DNA from: Arcanobacterium phocae
GTDB lineage: Bacteria; Actinomycetota; Actinomycetes; Actinomycetales; Actinomycetaceae
Assembly: GCF_018913465.1 (NCBI RefSeq)
Contig: NZ_JABAPM010000002.1
Coordinates: 186,001 to 250,000, forward strand
Direction: 5' to 3'
DNA length: 64,000 nucleotides
Shown here: piece after piece, positions 24,979-33,649 of the stretch
How positions within the stretch are numbered: the stretch's first letter is position 1
Layout: each line of letters starts with the position of its first letter
The notes under the pieces: model-generated
What the model saw: the letters and a program-made list of their open reading frames with translations, nothing else
Database searches by the model: none
What the model was told of the DNA's origin: nothing
Program-made: the position numbers and the translations under genes

Positions 24979-27360
24979 TCACTCAGCTGATTCTGCTGAC
25001 GGAGCTGAATCTGCCGATTCTTCGACCTTACGGGTCCGACGGCGTGGGCGACGCTCGCGACGCTCACCACGGTCCGAACGCTCGCGACGCTCACCGCGGT
25101 CCGAACGCTCGCCGCGTTCACCACGTTCCGCGCGCTTGGCCTTGAATTCAGCCTCTGCAGCCTTTTCAGCTTCGAGCTGTTCTTCGGTCAGAACGGCATG
25201 AAGGGAAAGCTTTCCACGCTGATCAATCTCAGCGAGTTCAACCTCAACCTTATCGCCTACGTTCAGGACGTCTTCGACGTTCTCAACGCGCTTACCACCG
25301 ACGAGGCGACGGATCTGCGAGATGTGGAGCAAACCGTCCTTGCCTGGAGCCAAGGAGATGAATGCGCCGAAGGTCGTGGTCTTGACGACGGTTCCAACGA
25401 AACGCTCACCGACTTCTGGCATGGTTGGGTTAGCGATCTGGTTGATCGTCTGACGAGCAGCTTCAGCGGAGGTTCCATTGGTTGCACCAATGAACACTGT
25501 GCCATCGTCTTCAATCGTGATATCTGCACCAGTATCTTCTTGGATCTGGTTAATCATCTTGCCTTTCGGTCCGATGACCTCGCCGATCTTGTCTACTGGG
25601 ATCTTCACAGAGATGATGCGTGGTGCAGTCTGTGCCATTTCTTCTGGTTCCGGAACAGCTTCTTCGATCAGATCGAGGATTGCCTGACGGGCATCATGCG
25701 CCTGGCCGAGTGCACCCGCCAAAACTTCAGCCGGAATACCATCAAGCTTGGTGTCAAGTTGGAGTGCGGTGACGAAGTCACGGGTACCGGCAACCTTGAA
25801 GTCCATATCGCCCAATGCGTCTTCTGCACCGAGGATGTCAGTCAAAGCTACGTAACGCTGTTCGCCGTCGATCTCGCCAGAAACGAGACCCATAGCGATG
25901 CCAGCAACAGCTGCCCGCAACGGAACGCCTGCGTTCATCAACGAAATAGTTGATGCACAGACCGAACCCATCGAGGTAGAACCGTTCGAACCGAGAGCTT
26001 CGGAGACCTGGCGGATAGCGTATGGGAACTCATCACGCGACGGCAACACTGGAACAAGTGCACGCTCAGCAAGCATTCCGTGACCGATTTCGCGGCGCTT
26101 TGGTGTGCCAACGCGACCGGTCTCACCAGTTGAGTATGGCGGGAAGTTGTAGTGATGAATGTAGCGCTTTGAGGTAACCGGAGAAAGGTTATCCATCTGC
26201 TGTTCCATCTTGAGCATGTTCAGGGTGGTGACGCCCATGATCTGGGTTTCGCCACGCTGGAAGAGTGCCGAACCGTGAACTCGTGGCAAAATGCCAGACT
26301 CTGCGGTGATGGTACGGATTTCGAGTGGGGTGCGGCCGTCCATGCGTTCACCGGTGGTCAGGACGCGCTCACGCATTGCCTTCTTCCAGTGAGCATTGAC
26401 TGCCAAGGCAAGTGCTTGCTCGCGCTCTGGGAATTCCTCGATGAGGGATTCGACGATGTCTTCAGTCAACGCATTCAATGCATCGTCACGTTCATGCTTA
26501 TCGACGATGCCCCATAGTTCTTCGAACCGGTTGCCGAGCTTACCTGCAACAGCATCGTATTCAGCATCTTCGTACGATGGGAAGAGTGGGTATTCTTCGG
26601 TTGGCTTGGCAGCCTGAGCAGCCAATTCTGCCTGAGCTTCACACAACACGCGAATGAACGACTTTGCAGCTTCGAGACCTTGAGCAACAACTTCTTCAGT
26701 TGGCTTCACGCCACCCTTAGCAATGTTCTCGATGGCATTTTCGCCACCTTCTGCTTCGACCATCATAATGGCGACGTCGTCGCCCACAATACGTCCAGCA
26801 ACAACCATGACAAAAGTCGCGCGTGGAAGTTCAGACCAGCGTGGGAATGCTACCCACTGACCGTCAATAAGAGCAAGGCGAACGCCTCCGATTGGACCGG
26901 AGAATGGTAGACCCGAAAGCTGGGTGGACATTGACGCAGCGTTGATTGCTACGACGTCATAAGCGTCATCTGGGTGAATGGTAAGGATAGTCGCTACGAC
27001 CTGAACCTCGTTGCGCAAGCCTTTAACGAAGGCTGGACGCAGAGGACGGTCAATGAGGCGGGCAGCCAAAATAGCGTCAGTAGTTGGACGGCCTTCGCGA
27101 CGGAAGAACGATCCTGGGATACGACCGGCTGCGTATGAACGCTCTTCCACATCGACGGTGAGTGGGAAGAAGTCGAAATGTTCCTTCGGCTGGCTTGACA
27201 CAGCGGTTGCCGAGAGAACAGTTGTTTCGTCATCTAAGTATGCAAGTGCGCAACCAGCAGCTTGACGGGCCAATAGGCCGGTTTCAAAACGAATGGTGCG
27301 GGTGCCGAATTTTCCGTTATCAATAACGGCTTCAGCAAATTTTACGTCTGGACCCTCCAT
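24979..27360 (-). CDS. pnp: Polyribonucleotide nucleotidyltransferase (PNPase)
   Basis: Phosphorolytic 3'-5' exoribonuclease, 793 residues. It has two RNase PH domains (first about 15-150, second about 345-580, the latter with [14 protein letters not shown]), a KH domain ([17 protein letters not shown]) and an S1 domain ([19 protein letters not shown]). The last 60 residues are an Arg/Glu/Asp tail with repeated [12 protein letters not shown] units, a low-complexity RNA-binding tail typical of actinobacterial RNases. GGAGATCCC precedes the ATG. The leader at 27361-27680 is highly structured. Confidence 0.97.
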   Translation of the reverse strand: MEGPDVKFAEAVIDNGKFGTRTIRFETGLLARQAAGCALAYLDDETTVLSATAVSSQPKEHFDFFPLTVDVEERSYAAGRIPGSFFRREGRPTTDAILAARLIDRPLRPAFVKGLRNEVQVVATILTIHPDDAYDVVAINAASMSTQLSGLPFSGPIGGVRLALIDGQWVAFPRWSELPRATFVMVVAGRIVGDDVAIMMVEAEGGENAIENIAKGGVKPTEEVVAQGLEAAKSFIRVLCEAQAELAAQAAKPTEEYPLFPSYEDAEYDAVAGKLGNRFEELWGIVDKHERDDALNALTEDIVESLIEEFPEREQALALAVNAHWKKAMRERVLTTGERMDGRTPLEIRTITAESGILPRVHGSALFQRGETQIMGVTTLNMLKMEQQMDNLSPVTSKRYIHHYNFPPYSTGETGRVGTPKRREIGHGMLAERALVPVLPSRDEFPYAIRQVSEALGSNGSTSMGSVCASTISLMNAGVPLRAAVAGIAMGLVSGEIDGEQRYVALTDILGAEDALGDMDFKVAGTRDFVTALQLDTKLDGIPAEVLAGALGQAHDARQAILDLIEEAVPEPEEMAQTAPRIISVKIPVDKIGEVIGPKGKMINQIQEDTGADITIEDDGTVFIGATNGTSAEAARQTINQIANPTMPEVGERFVGTVVKTTTFGAFISLAPGKDGLLHISQIRRLVGGKRVENVEDVLNVGDKVEVELAEIDQRGKLSLHAVLTEEQLEAEKAAEAEFKAKRAERGERGERSDRGERRERSDRGERRERRPRRRTRKVEESADSAPSAESAE

Positions 27361-27640
27361 GGGATCTCCTTTACGGTTATCGCCCTGGTGCGGTCATCGA
27401 TTCTCATGAACGGACTTCCTAGCTTCTGCTAGTTTCCGTTCACCACAACCGAGGACCGAACCTCGCGGGCAGCTTCTTTATCTTCGATGCGTACCAGCGA
27501 GGTACGCGGTTTTCCGTAGGCGCTTGGCGCCGTGTATAAAACTGGACGTTTTATACGTAGTGACGACGACGGGGCCGCCAGTTACGTAATCTATGTTACG
27601 CGATTATCTGCCTTAATGTTGTGAAAGGCGCACATAAACT
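27361..27640 (-). promoter_or_regulatory. Structured leader of pnp
   Basis: The roughly 320-base gap between rpsO and pnp has no gene but several hairpins. Examples are 27408-27423 with 27428-27441 (ends GAACGGA/TCCGTTC), GCGTACC 27489-27495 with GGTACGC 27501-27507, and a 9-base stem GTATAAAAC 27534-27542 with 27548-27556. In enteric bacteria a leader hairpin cut by RNase III mediates PNPase autoregulation; a comparable role here is inferred. Confidence 0.5.
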
Positions 27641-27672
27641 TATCGGCCCGAACCATGACGGCCGGGCCGATA
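27641..27672 (-). terminator. Hairpin after rpsO
   Basis: TATCGGCCCG (27641-27650) pairs with CGGGCCGATA (27663-27672) around a 12-base loop, beginning eight bases past the rpsO stop. On the minus strand AGTTTATG follows. It is a terminator or a processing site between rpsO and pnp. Confidence 0.6.
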
Positions 27673-27680
27673 TTTTCACG

Positions 27681-27950
27681 TCAGCGACGCAAGCCGAGAC
27701 GTGCAATAAGGGAGCGGTAACGCTCGATATCTTCAGCAGCCAAGTAGCCGAGGAGGCGCTTGCGCTTACCAATGAGAAGCATCAGACCACGACGTGAGTG
27801 GTGATCATGCTTGTGAGTGCGGAAGTGCTCTGTCAGTTCCTTAATGCGGGCAGACAGAAGTGCAACCTGGACCTCCGGAGAACCGGTGTCACCTTCATGA
27901 GTTGCGTATTCCTTGATGATTTCGTTCTTACGCTCTGCAGATAGAGCCAT
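27681..27950 (-). CDS. rpsO: 30S ribosomal protein S15
   Basis: Primary 16S rRNA-binding protein of the 30S platform, 89 residues, the usual family length. Diagnostic stretches are [34 protein letters not shown] and KRKRLLGYL. The start at 27950 is supported by AAGGAGTG eight bases upstream; longer in-frame extensions are not needed. It precedes pnp as in most bacteria. Confidence 0.97.
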   Translation of the reverse strand: MALSAERKNEIIKEYATHEGDTGSPEVQVALLSARIKELTEHFRTHKHDHHSRRGLMLLIGKRKRLLGYLAAEDIERYRSLIARLGLRR

Positions 27951-28105
27951 ACGATCACTCCTTTTGTCCTTGTTGCACGGAGCCCGAGGCTTGTTCTCTC
28001 GAGCGATGACACTCCGTGGCCGATCCAACGGCTGTTTGATTCTACCACGGCTAGACTTGACGCCCGAATCGAGCCTTGTGAAATTGGGTACTTACTTCAC
28101 GTACC

Positions 28106-28516
28106 TCAAGGCAAGCGCGACGTTTCCGCACCAATATGTAAATACCTAAGCGTCCGATAAAGCCATACAAATAATCCGAGCAGACTCACTGCTGCTAAAA
28201 TTAACACCTCTGCATCTGGTTGTAACTCCCCAGCTGACCCTAGACTATTAGACCACGCAAGCAAAACACTTCCACAAGCTACACCGCAGGCAAACGCTAA
28301 AATCGTAATTCCGGCAATCGCTTTTCTCGCGGAGCAAGTAATATCGCGGTATGCCAGCGCTTGCATAATCAGTCCAGCAACCAGAAGTAGCCACACGACT
28401 AGCTCCATTAAATAAAACGGATACTGGTTAGTACTGAGCACAACAGAACGCCACACACCAATAATTGTAAATAGACTGGCTTCTCCGATAGCTTCATTGC
28501 GTAGGTACTTATCCAT
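28106..28516 (-). CDS. Hypothetical four-helix membrane protein
   Basis: 136 residues with four predicted membrane segments: near 15-27 (weak), 37-55, 67-90 and 106-121, separated by short polar loops. GAGGAA lies six bases before the ATG, which supports translation. I recognise no domain. It stands between rpsO and ribF on the same strand. Confidence 0.6.
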   Translation of the reverse strand: MDKYLRNEAIGEASLFTIIGVWRSVVLSTNQYPFYLMELVVWLLLVAGLIMQALAYRDITCSARKAIAGITILAFACGVACGSVLLAWSNSLGSAGELQPDAEVLILAAVSLLGLFVWLYRTLRYLHIGAETSRLP

Positions 28517-28657
28517 GTCGGTTCCTCAATGACGTATTCCCCTAAAAGGGTATTTGAGCGTGCAGACATCTTCCTCATTTGGCCAGAATCTGCAGATATT
28601 GAAATCAATCCTAGCGCAGATTGAAGCAACCGTCTATGAGTATTTAGTGCCTAACCG

Positions 28658-29653
28658 CTAGTACGCCGTCACCGAATCTGGATCGACTCGTCCCGCCACT
28701 GGCACGGACAAGATGTCCGCGGTGGACCGCAAATCATTATCCATTTGGCAGAGCAGCTCATTAACATCAGAAAAGCTCATCATGGGGCGCACATAGTCGA
28801 TAAAATCGATCGCGACTTCTTCCCCGTAAAGGTTAAGATCACTTCGCCCTAGTACGTGGGCCTCTACTGTGCGTTCAACACCATCAAATTGCGGATTAGT
28901 TCCAATAGAAATTGCAGCCGGCAAATGTTCCGTTGCCTTCGTTTCTGGGATGGTACGTACTAGCCAGCCAGCATAAACACCATCAGCAGGTATTTCGCCA
29001 ACGCCTACGCCCGGCAGATTCGCCGTCGGAAAGCCAAGTTGACGACCACGCTTAAAACCATGCTCAACTACGCCACGAATCCGGTGTGGTCGGCCTAGTA
29101 CTTGCGTTGCTTGCCGAACATCACCGGCACGCAGTAGATCACGCACCCATGTAGAGGACCACCGTCTACCATCATGCAAATCACAAACATCATCCAAAAT
29201 AATCGCGGTTAAATCATGGTTACGCCCATAGGAACGCAGAAAATCACCATCTCCTGAGTTATTACGCCCAAACCGTACATCTTCTCCAGCTACAACCACC
29301 CCAGCATGCAACATGTCTACAAGTTGCTGGTCAACAAATTCTTGTGGGCTCTGGCGCGCGTAGTCCAGCGTGTAATGTTGAACAAAAACCGCATCAATCC
29401 CAGCCGCTTCTAATCGTTCTAAGCGATCAGCAAGAGACGTAATCAACGGTAAGGGAGTATCCGGATTATGAACGAGACGCGGATGCGGATCAAAAGTTAA
29501 TGCGACTGCTTTCAGACCACGCTGACGGGCTTGCCGGACGGTTTCTTGCACCACTACCTGGTGCCCCTTATGCACACCGTCGAAAATACCAATAGTCACA
29601 ACTGTCGTGCCGATATCGCACGGAATATCGATTGCACTATGCCAAATTTGCAT
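28658..29653 (-). CDS. ribF: Bifunctional riboflavin kinase/FAD synthetase
   Basis: Makes FMN and then FAD from riboflavin, 331 residues. The N-terminal adenylyltransferase has GIFDGVHKGHQ (HxGH motif) and WSSTWVRDLL. The C-terminal kinase has GRQLGFPTANL and AAISIGTNPQFDG. It lies in the standard truB-ribF-rpsO order, but a secreted phosphatase gene is inserted between truB and ribF. Confidence 0.95.
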   Translation of the reverse strand: MQIWHSAIDIPCDIGTTVVTIGIFDGVHKGHQVVVQETVRQARQRGLKAVALTFDPHPRLVHNPDTPLPLITSLADRLERLEAAGIDAVFVQHYTLDYARQSPQEFVDQQLVDMLHAGVVVAGEDVRFGRNNSGDGDFLRSYGRNHDLTAIILDDVCDLHDGRRWSSTWVRDLLRAGDVRQATQVLGRPHRIRGVVEHGFKRGRQLGFPTANLPGVGVGEIPADGVYAGWLVRTIPETKATEHLPAAISIGTNPQFDGVERTVEAHVLGRSDLNLYGEEVAIDFIDYVRPMMSFSDVNELLCQMDNDLRSTADILSVPVAGRVDPDSVTAY

Positions 29654-29656
29654 CGG

Positions 29657-29839
29657 TTAAATTCCACGCAATCCTAATTGTTTACGACCCTGCGAGACAT
29701 CATCCGGCGCAGAGGCTGGGGTGTTCTCAGTACGAATTCCATGATGACGACCCTTGCCGCCACAACCACACCCACTGTGCTGACCAGCTGTTGCTGCTTT
29801 CTTACCGCCGCAACCGCAGCCCTTTTTCTCTTCAGTCAT
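29657..29839 (-). CDS. Small Gly-Cys-rich protein with two GCGCGGK repeats
   Basis: 60 residues starting MTEEKKGCGCGGKK, with a second repeat HSGCGCGGKGRHHG at about 21-34. Four Cys and three His suggest a metal-binding peptide. The start is uncertain (ATG at 29839 or 29848), with no Shine-Dalgarno; a TATTAT box just upstream would suit a leaderless mRNA. It ends three bases before ribF and may be co-transcribed with it. No function is assigned. Confidence 0.55.
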   Translation of the reverse strand: MTEEKKGCGCGGKKAATAGQHSGCGCGGKGRHHGIRTENTPASAPDDVSQGRKQLGLRGI

Positions 29840-29894
29840 GGGCACCATGATAATACGGCCGGTTGACAATAGGTTAGGTGGTGTGCCGGAAATT

Positions 29895-29944
29895 CGGTAA
29901 TAGCGCAAACCTCGTCCATACATACCTATGTTTGCGTTATTGCC
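29895..29944. repeat. Palindromic intergenic repeat, copy 1
   Basis: GGTAATAGCGCAAAC (29896-29910) pairs with GTTTGCGTTATTGCC (29930-29944); one G-T wobble keeps the stem. The left arm and loop start (27 bases, one change) recur at 32025-32051. See copy 2. Confidence 0.75.
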
Positions 29945-29968
29945 AAGATTTTGGCACAACATCCGTAG

Positions 29969-30006
29969 AAAAAGGGAGCAGGATAGATGAGATCTATCCT
30001 GCTCCC
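29969..30006 (-). terminator. Rho-independent terminator of the HAD phosphatase gene
   Basis: A 15-base stem, GGGAGCAGGATAGAT (29974-29988) with 29992-30006, and a three-base loop are followed on the minus strand by TTTTTC (29969-29973 on the plus strand is AAAAA). It is a textbook intrinsic terminator 17 bases after the stop. Confidence 0.9.
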
Positions 30007-30022
30007 TCAGTTCACCGTTAAC

Positions 30023-31930
30023 TCACGGCAAATAATATGTAGGATTAGGGAGCTTGTAGTGGGCGTCCGCGTATCCACCAATCAGATCAGAGTATTGATC
30101 GCCAAAATTACCGACGATGCGATAACCTAAGTCATTCTCGATATGCTTACGAACCGAGGATTTGAACTCGATAGTAGTGCACTTTTCCTTAGCACACGTA
30201 ACCCACTGCGGAAGTTCAGCAGCCTTGGATGTCTTCTTCGTGAAGTAGATGCTCGGATCAATAGCTGGATATCCAACTTCCGTCATGTTCCGCTGAGTTA
30301 TCTCTTTTAGATCATCGGAACGTCCAGTTAAACCAATAACCTCACAGCCGGCACCCTTAGCAGCAGAAACTAGTTCCGCCATTCCAGGTGTTGCTGGAAG
30401 CGCATGGTAGTTCGTCTTGAGGTAATCAATCTGCTTTGCTGGTGAGAACGCGAACTCCATCCATTCTTCCATGTCATAAGTCCATAACGTCGTGTCATCA
30501 GCATCCAGCGTGATAGCTGGCTTTTCCCCATGCGCAACAGCAGTCTGGCAGCGCTCGACGACCTCACCGCGAGCTTTATCCGTGACTGCCTTCAGCTCGC
30601 TGATGTATGGTGAAGTTTCTTTGCTAGAAACGTATTGACCCAGCTCAGCGTCCTTATGCGCCGCATAGTAATGACGCAAGGTTGACTTCACAATATCCAT
30701 ATTTGGAATATCAGAGTCTTTCACCCCCGGACGCGCTCCGGAAGATCCATCAGGTGCAACAACATACGTGGATTCAGCTGGTGCCATACCTGCAGCTTTA
30801 TCGCGAGCTTCCCAGTCTGCGTCTAGGTTTGGGCTAGGCAAATAGTAAGTGGCATTTGGTAGTTTGACCCACTTTTCGGCTTGACCACCTTGCAGATCGG
30901 ACCATTGGTCACCGAAGTTTCCAATAATGGTGTAGCCAAGGTCTTCCTGAATATGTTGGCGAGTACCAGCCTTAAACTGAACAGTTGTACACTTCTTCTT
31001 TTCCATGTCACAACGGCCTTGGTTAACTAGATACTCCGGCATCGGATCGTCCTTCATGAACTTCGTAAAGAAATACTCGTTCGTGAACAACGGCTTTCCG
31101 TCTGCATCAACATATCCAGCATGCTCCAAATTAACCACGGTATATGCCTGTTGTTTGCTATTACGGCCTGTCAATCCAATAATCTGGCAGCCAGCATCGT
31201 GAATTTTCTTCACAGCGTCAACCATTCCCGGAGTTGCCGGCATTTCATGAGCATCAAACCAAGCTTGCTGTTTTGCAGGCGTAAAAGCGAAATTCATCGC
31301 CCCGTCTTCCATGTCGTACGTCCATAATGTGGTGTCATCTGAATCAAACACAGCAGCAGGTTTCTTACCAGCAGCTTTGGCATCAGAGCACATTTTCGCT
31401 ACCTCATCACCGGCCGCCGAAGCAATAGCAGTAACATCCCGAATGTATGGCGAATCGTTCTTGTCGGCGATGCCATCTTTCGAGGCATTCATGTATGCAC
31501 GCAGCGTCTTTTTAGCGACATCCCAGTTGATAATATCTTCACCAGAAGCAATGTCACCGGTTGAACCATCAGCCTTCATCGTGAAGGTTGTTTTAGGTGT
31601 CATCCATGATTCGTCGGTGGCAGGCCGAGAAATGCCCGTGTTGCTGGAATCTGGTTGTTGCTGCGGCTTGTCCGCGTCAGCTTTCTTGTCTTTTGCAGCG
31701 TCATAGTGATAGCCTTGCGGGCATTTCTTGGCTGTTGACGCATAGGACTGCACCGGAGCGTACGTCATTGCCCCGACCAATGCGACGAGGAGCATCATGG
31801 CTACTCCCGCGCGCTTTTTCCGGATAATTAAAAAAGCACCCAGCATGAGCATGCCGAGTGCAAGTGCAGCTAATAAACCTGTTGACATACCTGTTTTAGC
31901 AAGATCAGGTACGCAGTAATCTGGGATCAC
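30023..31930 (-). CDS. Secreted/membrane tandem HAD (class IIIB acid phosphatase) protein with N-terminal LAKTG
   Basis: The product has about 635 residues with two HAD phosphatase domains in tandem. Each has motif I (FDSDDTTLWTYD; LDADDTTLWTYD), motif II GLTGR, a Lys in QFKAG or EFKSS, and motif IV GNFGDQWSD or GNFGDQYSD, so both look active. The start is the GTG at 31930, preceded by GAGGAGG; a longer ATG-started frame (31969) has no ribosome site. The N-terminus is unusual: VPDLAKTG, a hydrophobic stretch, RKKR, then a second hydrophobic stretch ending APVQSYA. That resembles a sortase signal placed at the N-terminus instead of the C-terminus. It probably acts outside the cell on phosphate esters. 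Confidence 0.85.
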   Translation of the reverse strand: MIPDYCVPDLAKTGMSTGLLAALALGMLMLGAFLIIRKKRAGVAMMLLVALVGAMTYAPVQSYASTAKKCPQGYHYDAAKDKKADADKPQQQPDSSNTGISRPATDESWMTPKTTFTMKADGSTGDIASGEDIINWDVAKKTLRAYMNASKDGIADKNDSPYIRDVTAIASAAGDEVAKMCSDAKAAGKKPAAVFDSDDTTLWTYDMEDGAMNFAFTPAKQQAWFDAHEMPATPGMVDAVKKIHDAGCQIIGLTGRNSKQQAYTVVNLEHAGYVDADGKPLFTNEYFFTKFMKDDPMPEYLVNQGRCDMEKKKCTTVQFKAGTRQHIQEDLGYTIIGNFGDQWSDLQGGQAEKWVKLPNATYYLPSPNLDADWEARDKAAGMAPAESTYVVAPDGSSGARPGVKDSDIPNMDIVKSTLRHYYAAHKDAELGQYVSSKETSPYISELKAVTDKARGEVVERCQTAVAHGEKPAITLDADDTTLWTYDMEEWMEFAFSPAKQIDYLKTNYHALPATPGMAELVSAAKGAGCEVIGLTGRSDDLKEITQRNMTEVGYPAIDPSIYFTKKTSKAAELPQWVTCAKEKCTTIEFKSSVRKHIENDLGYRIVGNFGDQYSDLIGGYADAHYKLPNPTYYLP

Positions 31931-32024
31931 GTGTCCTCCTCGTTGAAGAATAATAACGTCCTCGCACAATGTGCTCAGAGGTACATGATAGCCCCATTCA
32001 TATCCCGGTGCCGAACGCTAAATG

Positions 32025-32074
32025 CGGTAATAGCGCAAACCTCGTCGATATATGTCAAGGTTTGCGCTATTGCC
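32025..32074. repeat. Palindromic intergenic repeat, copy 2
   Basis: GGTAATAGCGCAAACCT (32026-32042) pairs with AGGTTTGCGCTATTGCC (32058-32074), a perfect 17-base stem with a 15-base loop. It flanks the HAD phosphatase gene on the other side from copy 1. Both copies are non-coding and keep the stem. It could be a REP-like element or a processing/termination signal. Confidence 0.78.
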
Positions 32075-32097
32075 AAGTTTTAGACACAGCCAAAGCG

Positions 32098-33126
32098 TCA
32101 GGAGATCCGAATTTGCAGATCAGGTTTGAGCTGTTTAGAACGCGGGGAGACAATCGCAATTGCTTGCTCCCCCAAGAATGCACATGCAGGCCATTTATTG
32201 GCTCCGTCAATCCTAATCGGATCGCGACGATCGATAAACAGTCCTCTCCCAAGCCGTTCAGCCTCCGCCACATCTATATCGATCCGAGAGAATGTTTGTG
32301 CACACACGTCATCGATCCCGACTACCGGTAGCTCTCCCCCATCAGCAATACGGTCTCGGAGTATCTCAATAGTATGAGCCTGATCCACATCCCATCGTCC
32401 CACATGCTGCCTGCGCAGCATTGACAGGTGTGCCCCAGCTCCAAGTTTTGCGCCAAGATCGCGGGCCAAAGCACGTACATAGGTTCCCGAAGAAACGTCA
32501 ACGGCAACGTCAAAAGCCAAGGTGTCGTATCTTTTGTCCCCAATTTGCACAGATTCAGATGCAACATCTGAGGTCCGATCAAATCGATAGATTGTAATTG
32601 TCTGAGCAGCCAGATCTACTTGCGCACCATCGCGAACAAGATCGTGGGCTCGTTTTCCACCAATTTTCTTCGCCGAAACGGTAGCCGGGACTTGCTGGAT
32701 CTGACCAGTTAGTTCAGCTATCGCCGTGTCAATCCGATCGGAATCGATCGCGCTAACAGCGTCTATCTGATCATTTGACGGAACGATCGGAACGCCGTCT
32801 GCGTCATCGGTGTCAGTTCCGACTCCCAAGACGATCCGTGCTACATACGTTTTGTCAGCACCGGTTAGGTACTGGACCAGTTTGGTCGCTCTACCAAATG
32901 CTACCGTCAGAAGTCCGGTGGCCATGGGATCGAGTGTACCGGTGTGCCCGACTTTGCGAGTAGCACCGAGCCGGCGTAAAGCACCCACGATATCGTGCGA
33001 GGTAACGCCTTGTGGCTTATCTACAAGAATCAGACCATCGATAGCTTCATGCAGACCACGCGGCAGATCGCCCCACGGCATAATACGCCGGGGGCGATCT
33101 ATCTCGCGTTTACGATTCCGGGCCAC
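32098..33126 (-). CDS. truB: tRNA pseudouridine(55) synthase
   Basis: Isomerises U55 in the T-loop of tRNAs, 342 residues. The N-terminus has LILVDKPQGVTSHD, the catalytic Asp66 is in GHTGTLDPMATGLL, and later motifs are FDVAVDVSSGTYVRALARDLG and a C-terminal PUA-like part. It directly abuts rbfA with no gap. Confidence 0.96.
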   Translation of the reverse strand: MARNRKREIDRPRRIMPWGDLPRGLHEAIDGLILVDKPQGVTSHDIVGALRRLGATRKVGHTGTLDPMATGLLTVAFGRATKLVQYLTGADKTYVARIVLGVGTDTDDADGVPIVPSNDQIDAVSAIDSDRIDTAIAELTGQIQQVPATVSAKKIGGKRAHDLVRDGAQVDLAAQTITIYRFDRTSDVASESVQIGDKRYDTLAFDVAVDVSSGTYVRALARDLGAKLGAGAHLSMLRRQHVGRWDVDQAHTIEILRDRIADGGELPVVGIDDVCAQTFSRIDIDVAEAERLGRGLFIDRRDPIRIDGANKWPACAFLGEQAIAIVSPRSKQLKPDLQIRIS

Positions 33127-33618
33127 TTACTCGGCCGACTCGGAGTCAGTCAGCTCGTCATCAGCTTCGCTGTCCATTAGGCCTACAGATTCTGCTGATT
33201 CTTCATCTGGCTTCCGGTATGGATCAGGATCTCCAGCATACTGGGCATCTTGAGCCATCTTCCGAATCTGTTCATCACGGTAACGAGCCGCAATAAGCAG
33301 ATCCTCAATGGATTTTGCCGATTCTGGCAGTGCGTCCAAGTGAAATGCCAGCGACGGAGTCAAGCGTAAACCTAGCTGTTTACCAACATTTGAGCGGATC
33401 ACTCCGGTAGCTGAGCGTAATGCTGCAGCAGTACTCTTTGCGTCGTGCTCATCACCGAAAACGGTGTAGAACACATCTGCATGCTGTAAATCGCCAGTTA
33501 CCCGCACATCAGTAATGGTGACCATACCTAACCGCGGATCTTTGATCTGCTTGTCAAGCATTGATGCCACTACCTGTTGAATACGTTCCGCTACTCGAGC
33601 GGCGCGTGGATTAACCAT
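33127..33618 (-). CDS. rbfA: 30S ribosome-binding factor RbfA
   Basis: Late 30S maturation factor, 163 residues: one KH-like domain (ARVAERIQQVVASML, then GMVTITDVRVTGDLQHADVF) and an acidic C-terminal tail of about 40 residues rich in Glu, Ser and Asp. It sits 31 bases downstream of infB, the normal order. Confidence 0.95.
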   Translation of the reverse strand: MVNPRAARVAERIQQVVASMLDKQIKDPRLGMVTITDVRVTGDLQHADVFYTVFGDEHDAKSTAAALRSATGVIRSNVGKQLGLRLTPSLAFHLDALPESAKSIEDLLIAARYRDEQIRKMAQDAQYAGDPDPYRKPDEESAESVGLMDSEADDELTDSESAE

Positions 33619-33649
33619 AGTTCCTCACTTTACTAAGCGCACACGACTA

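Noticed and set aside
25198-25953. Long open frame on the plus strand opposite pnp
   Set aside because: Antisense shadow of a fully supported PNPase gene; the protein has no recognisable features.
29870-29890. TAGGTTAGG-like half-site upstream of the Gly-Cys-rich gene
   Set aside because: The second half of the DtxR consensus is absent.
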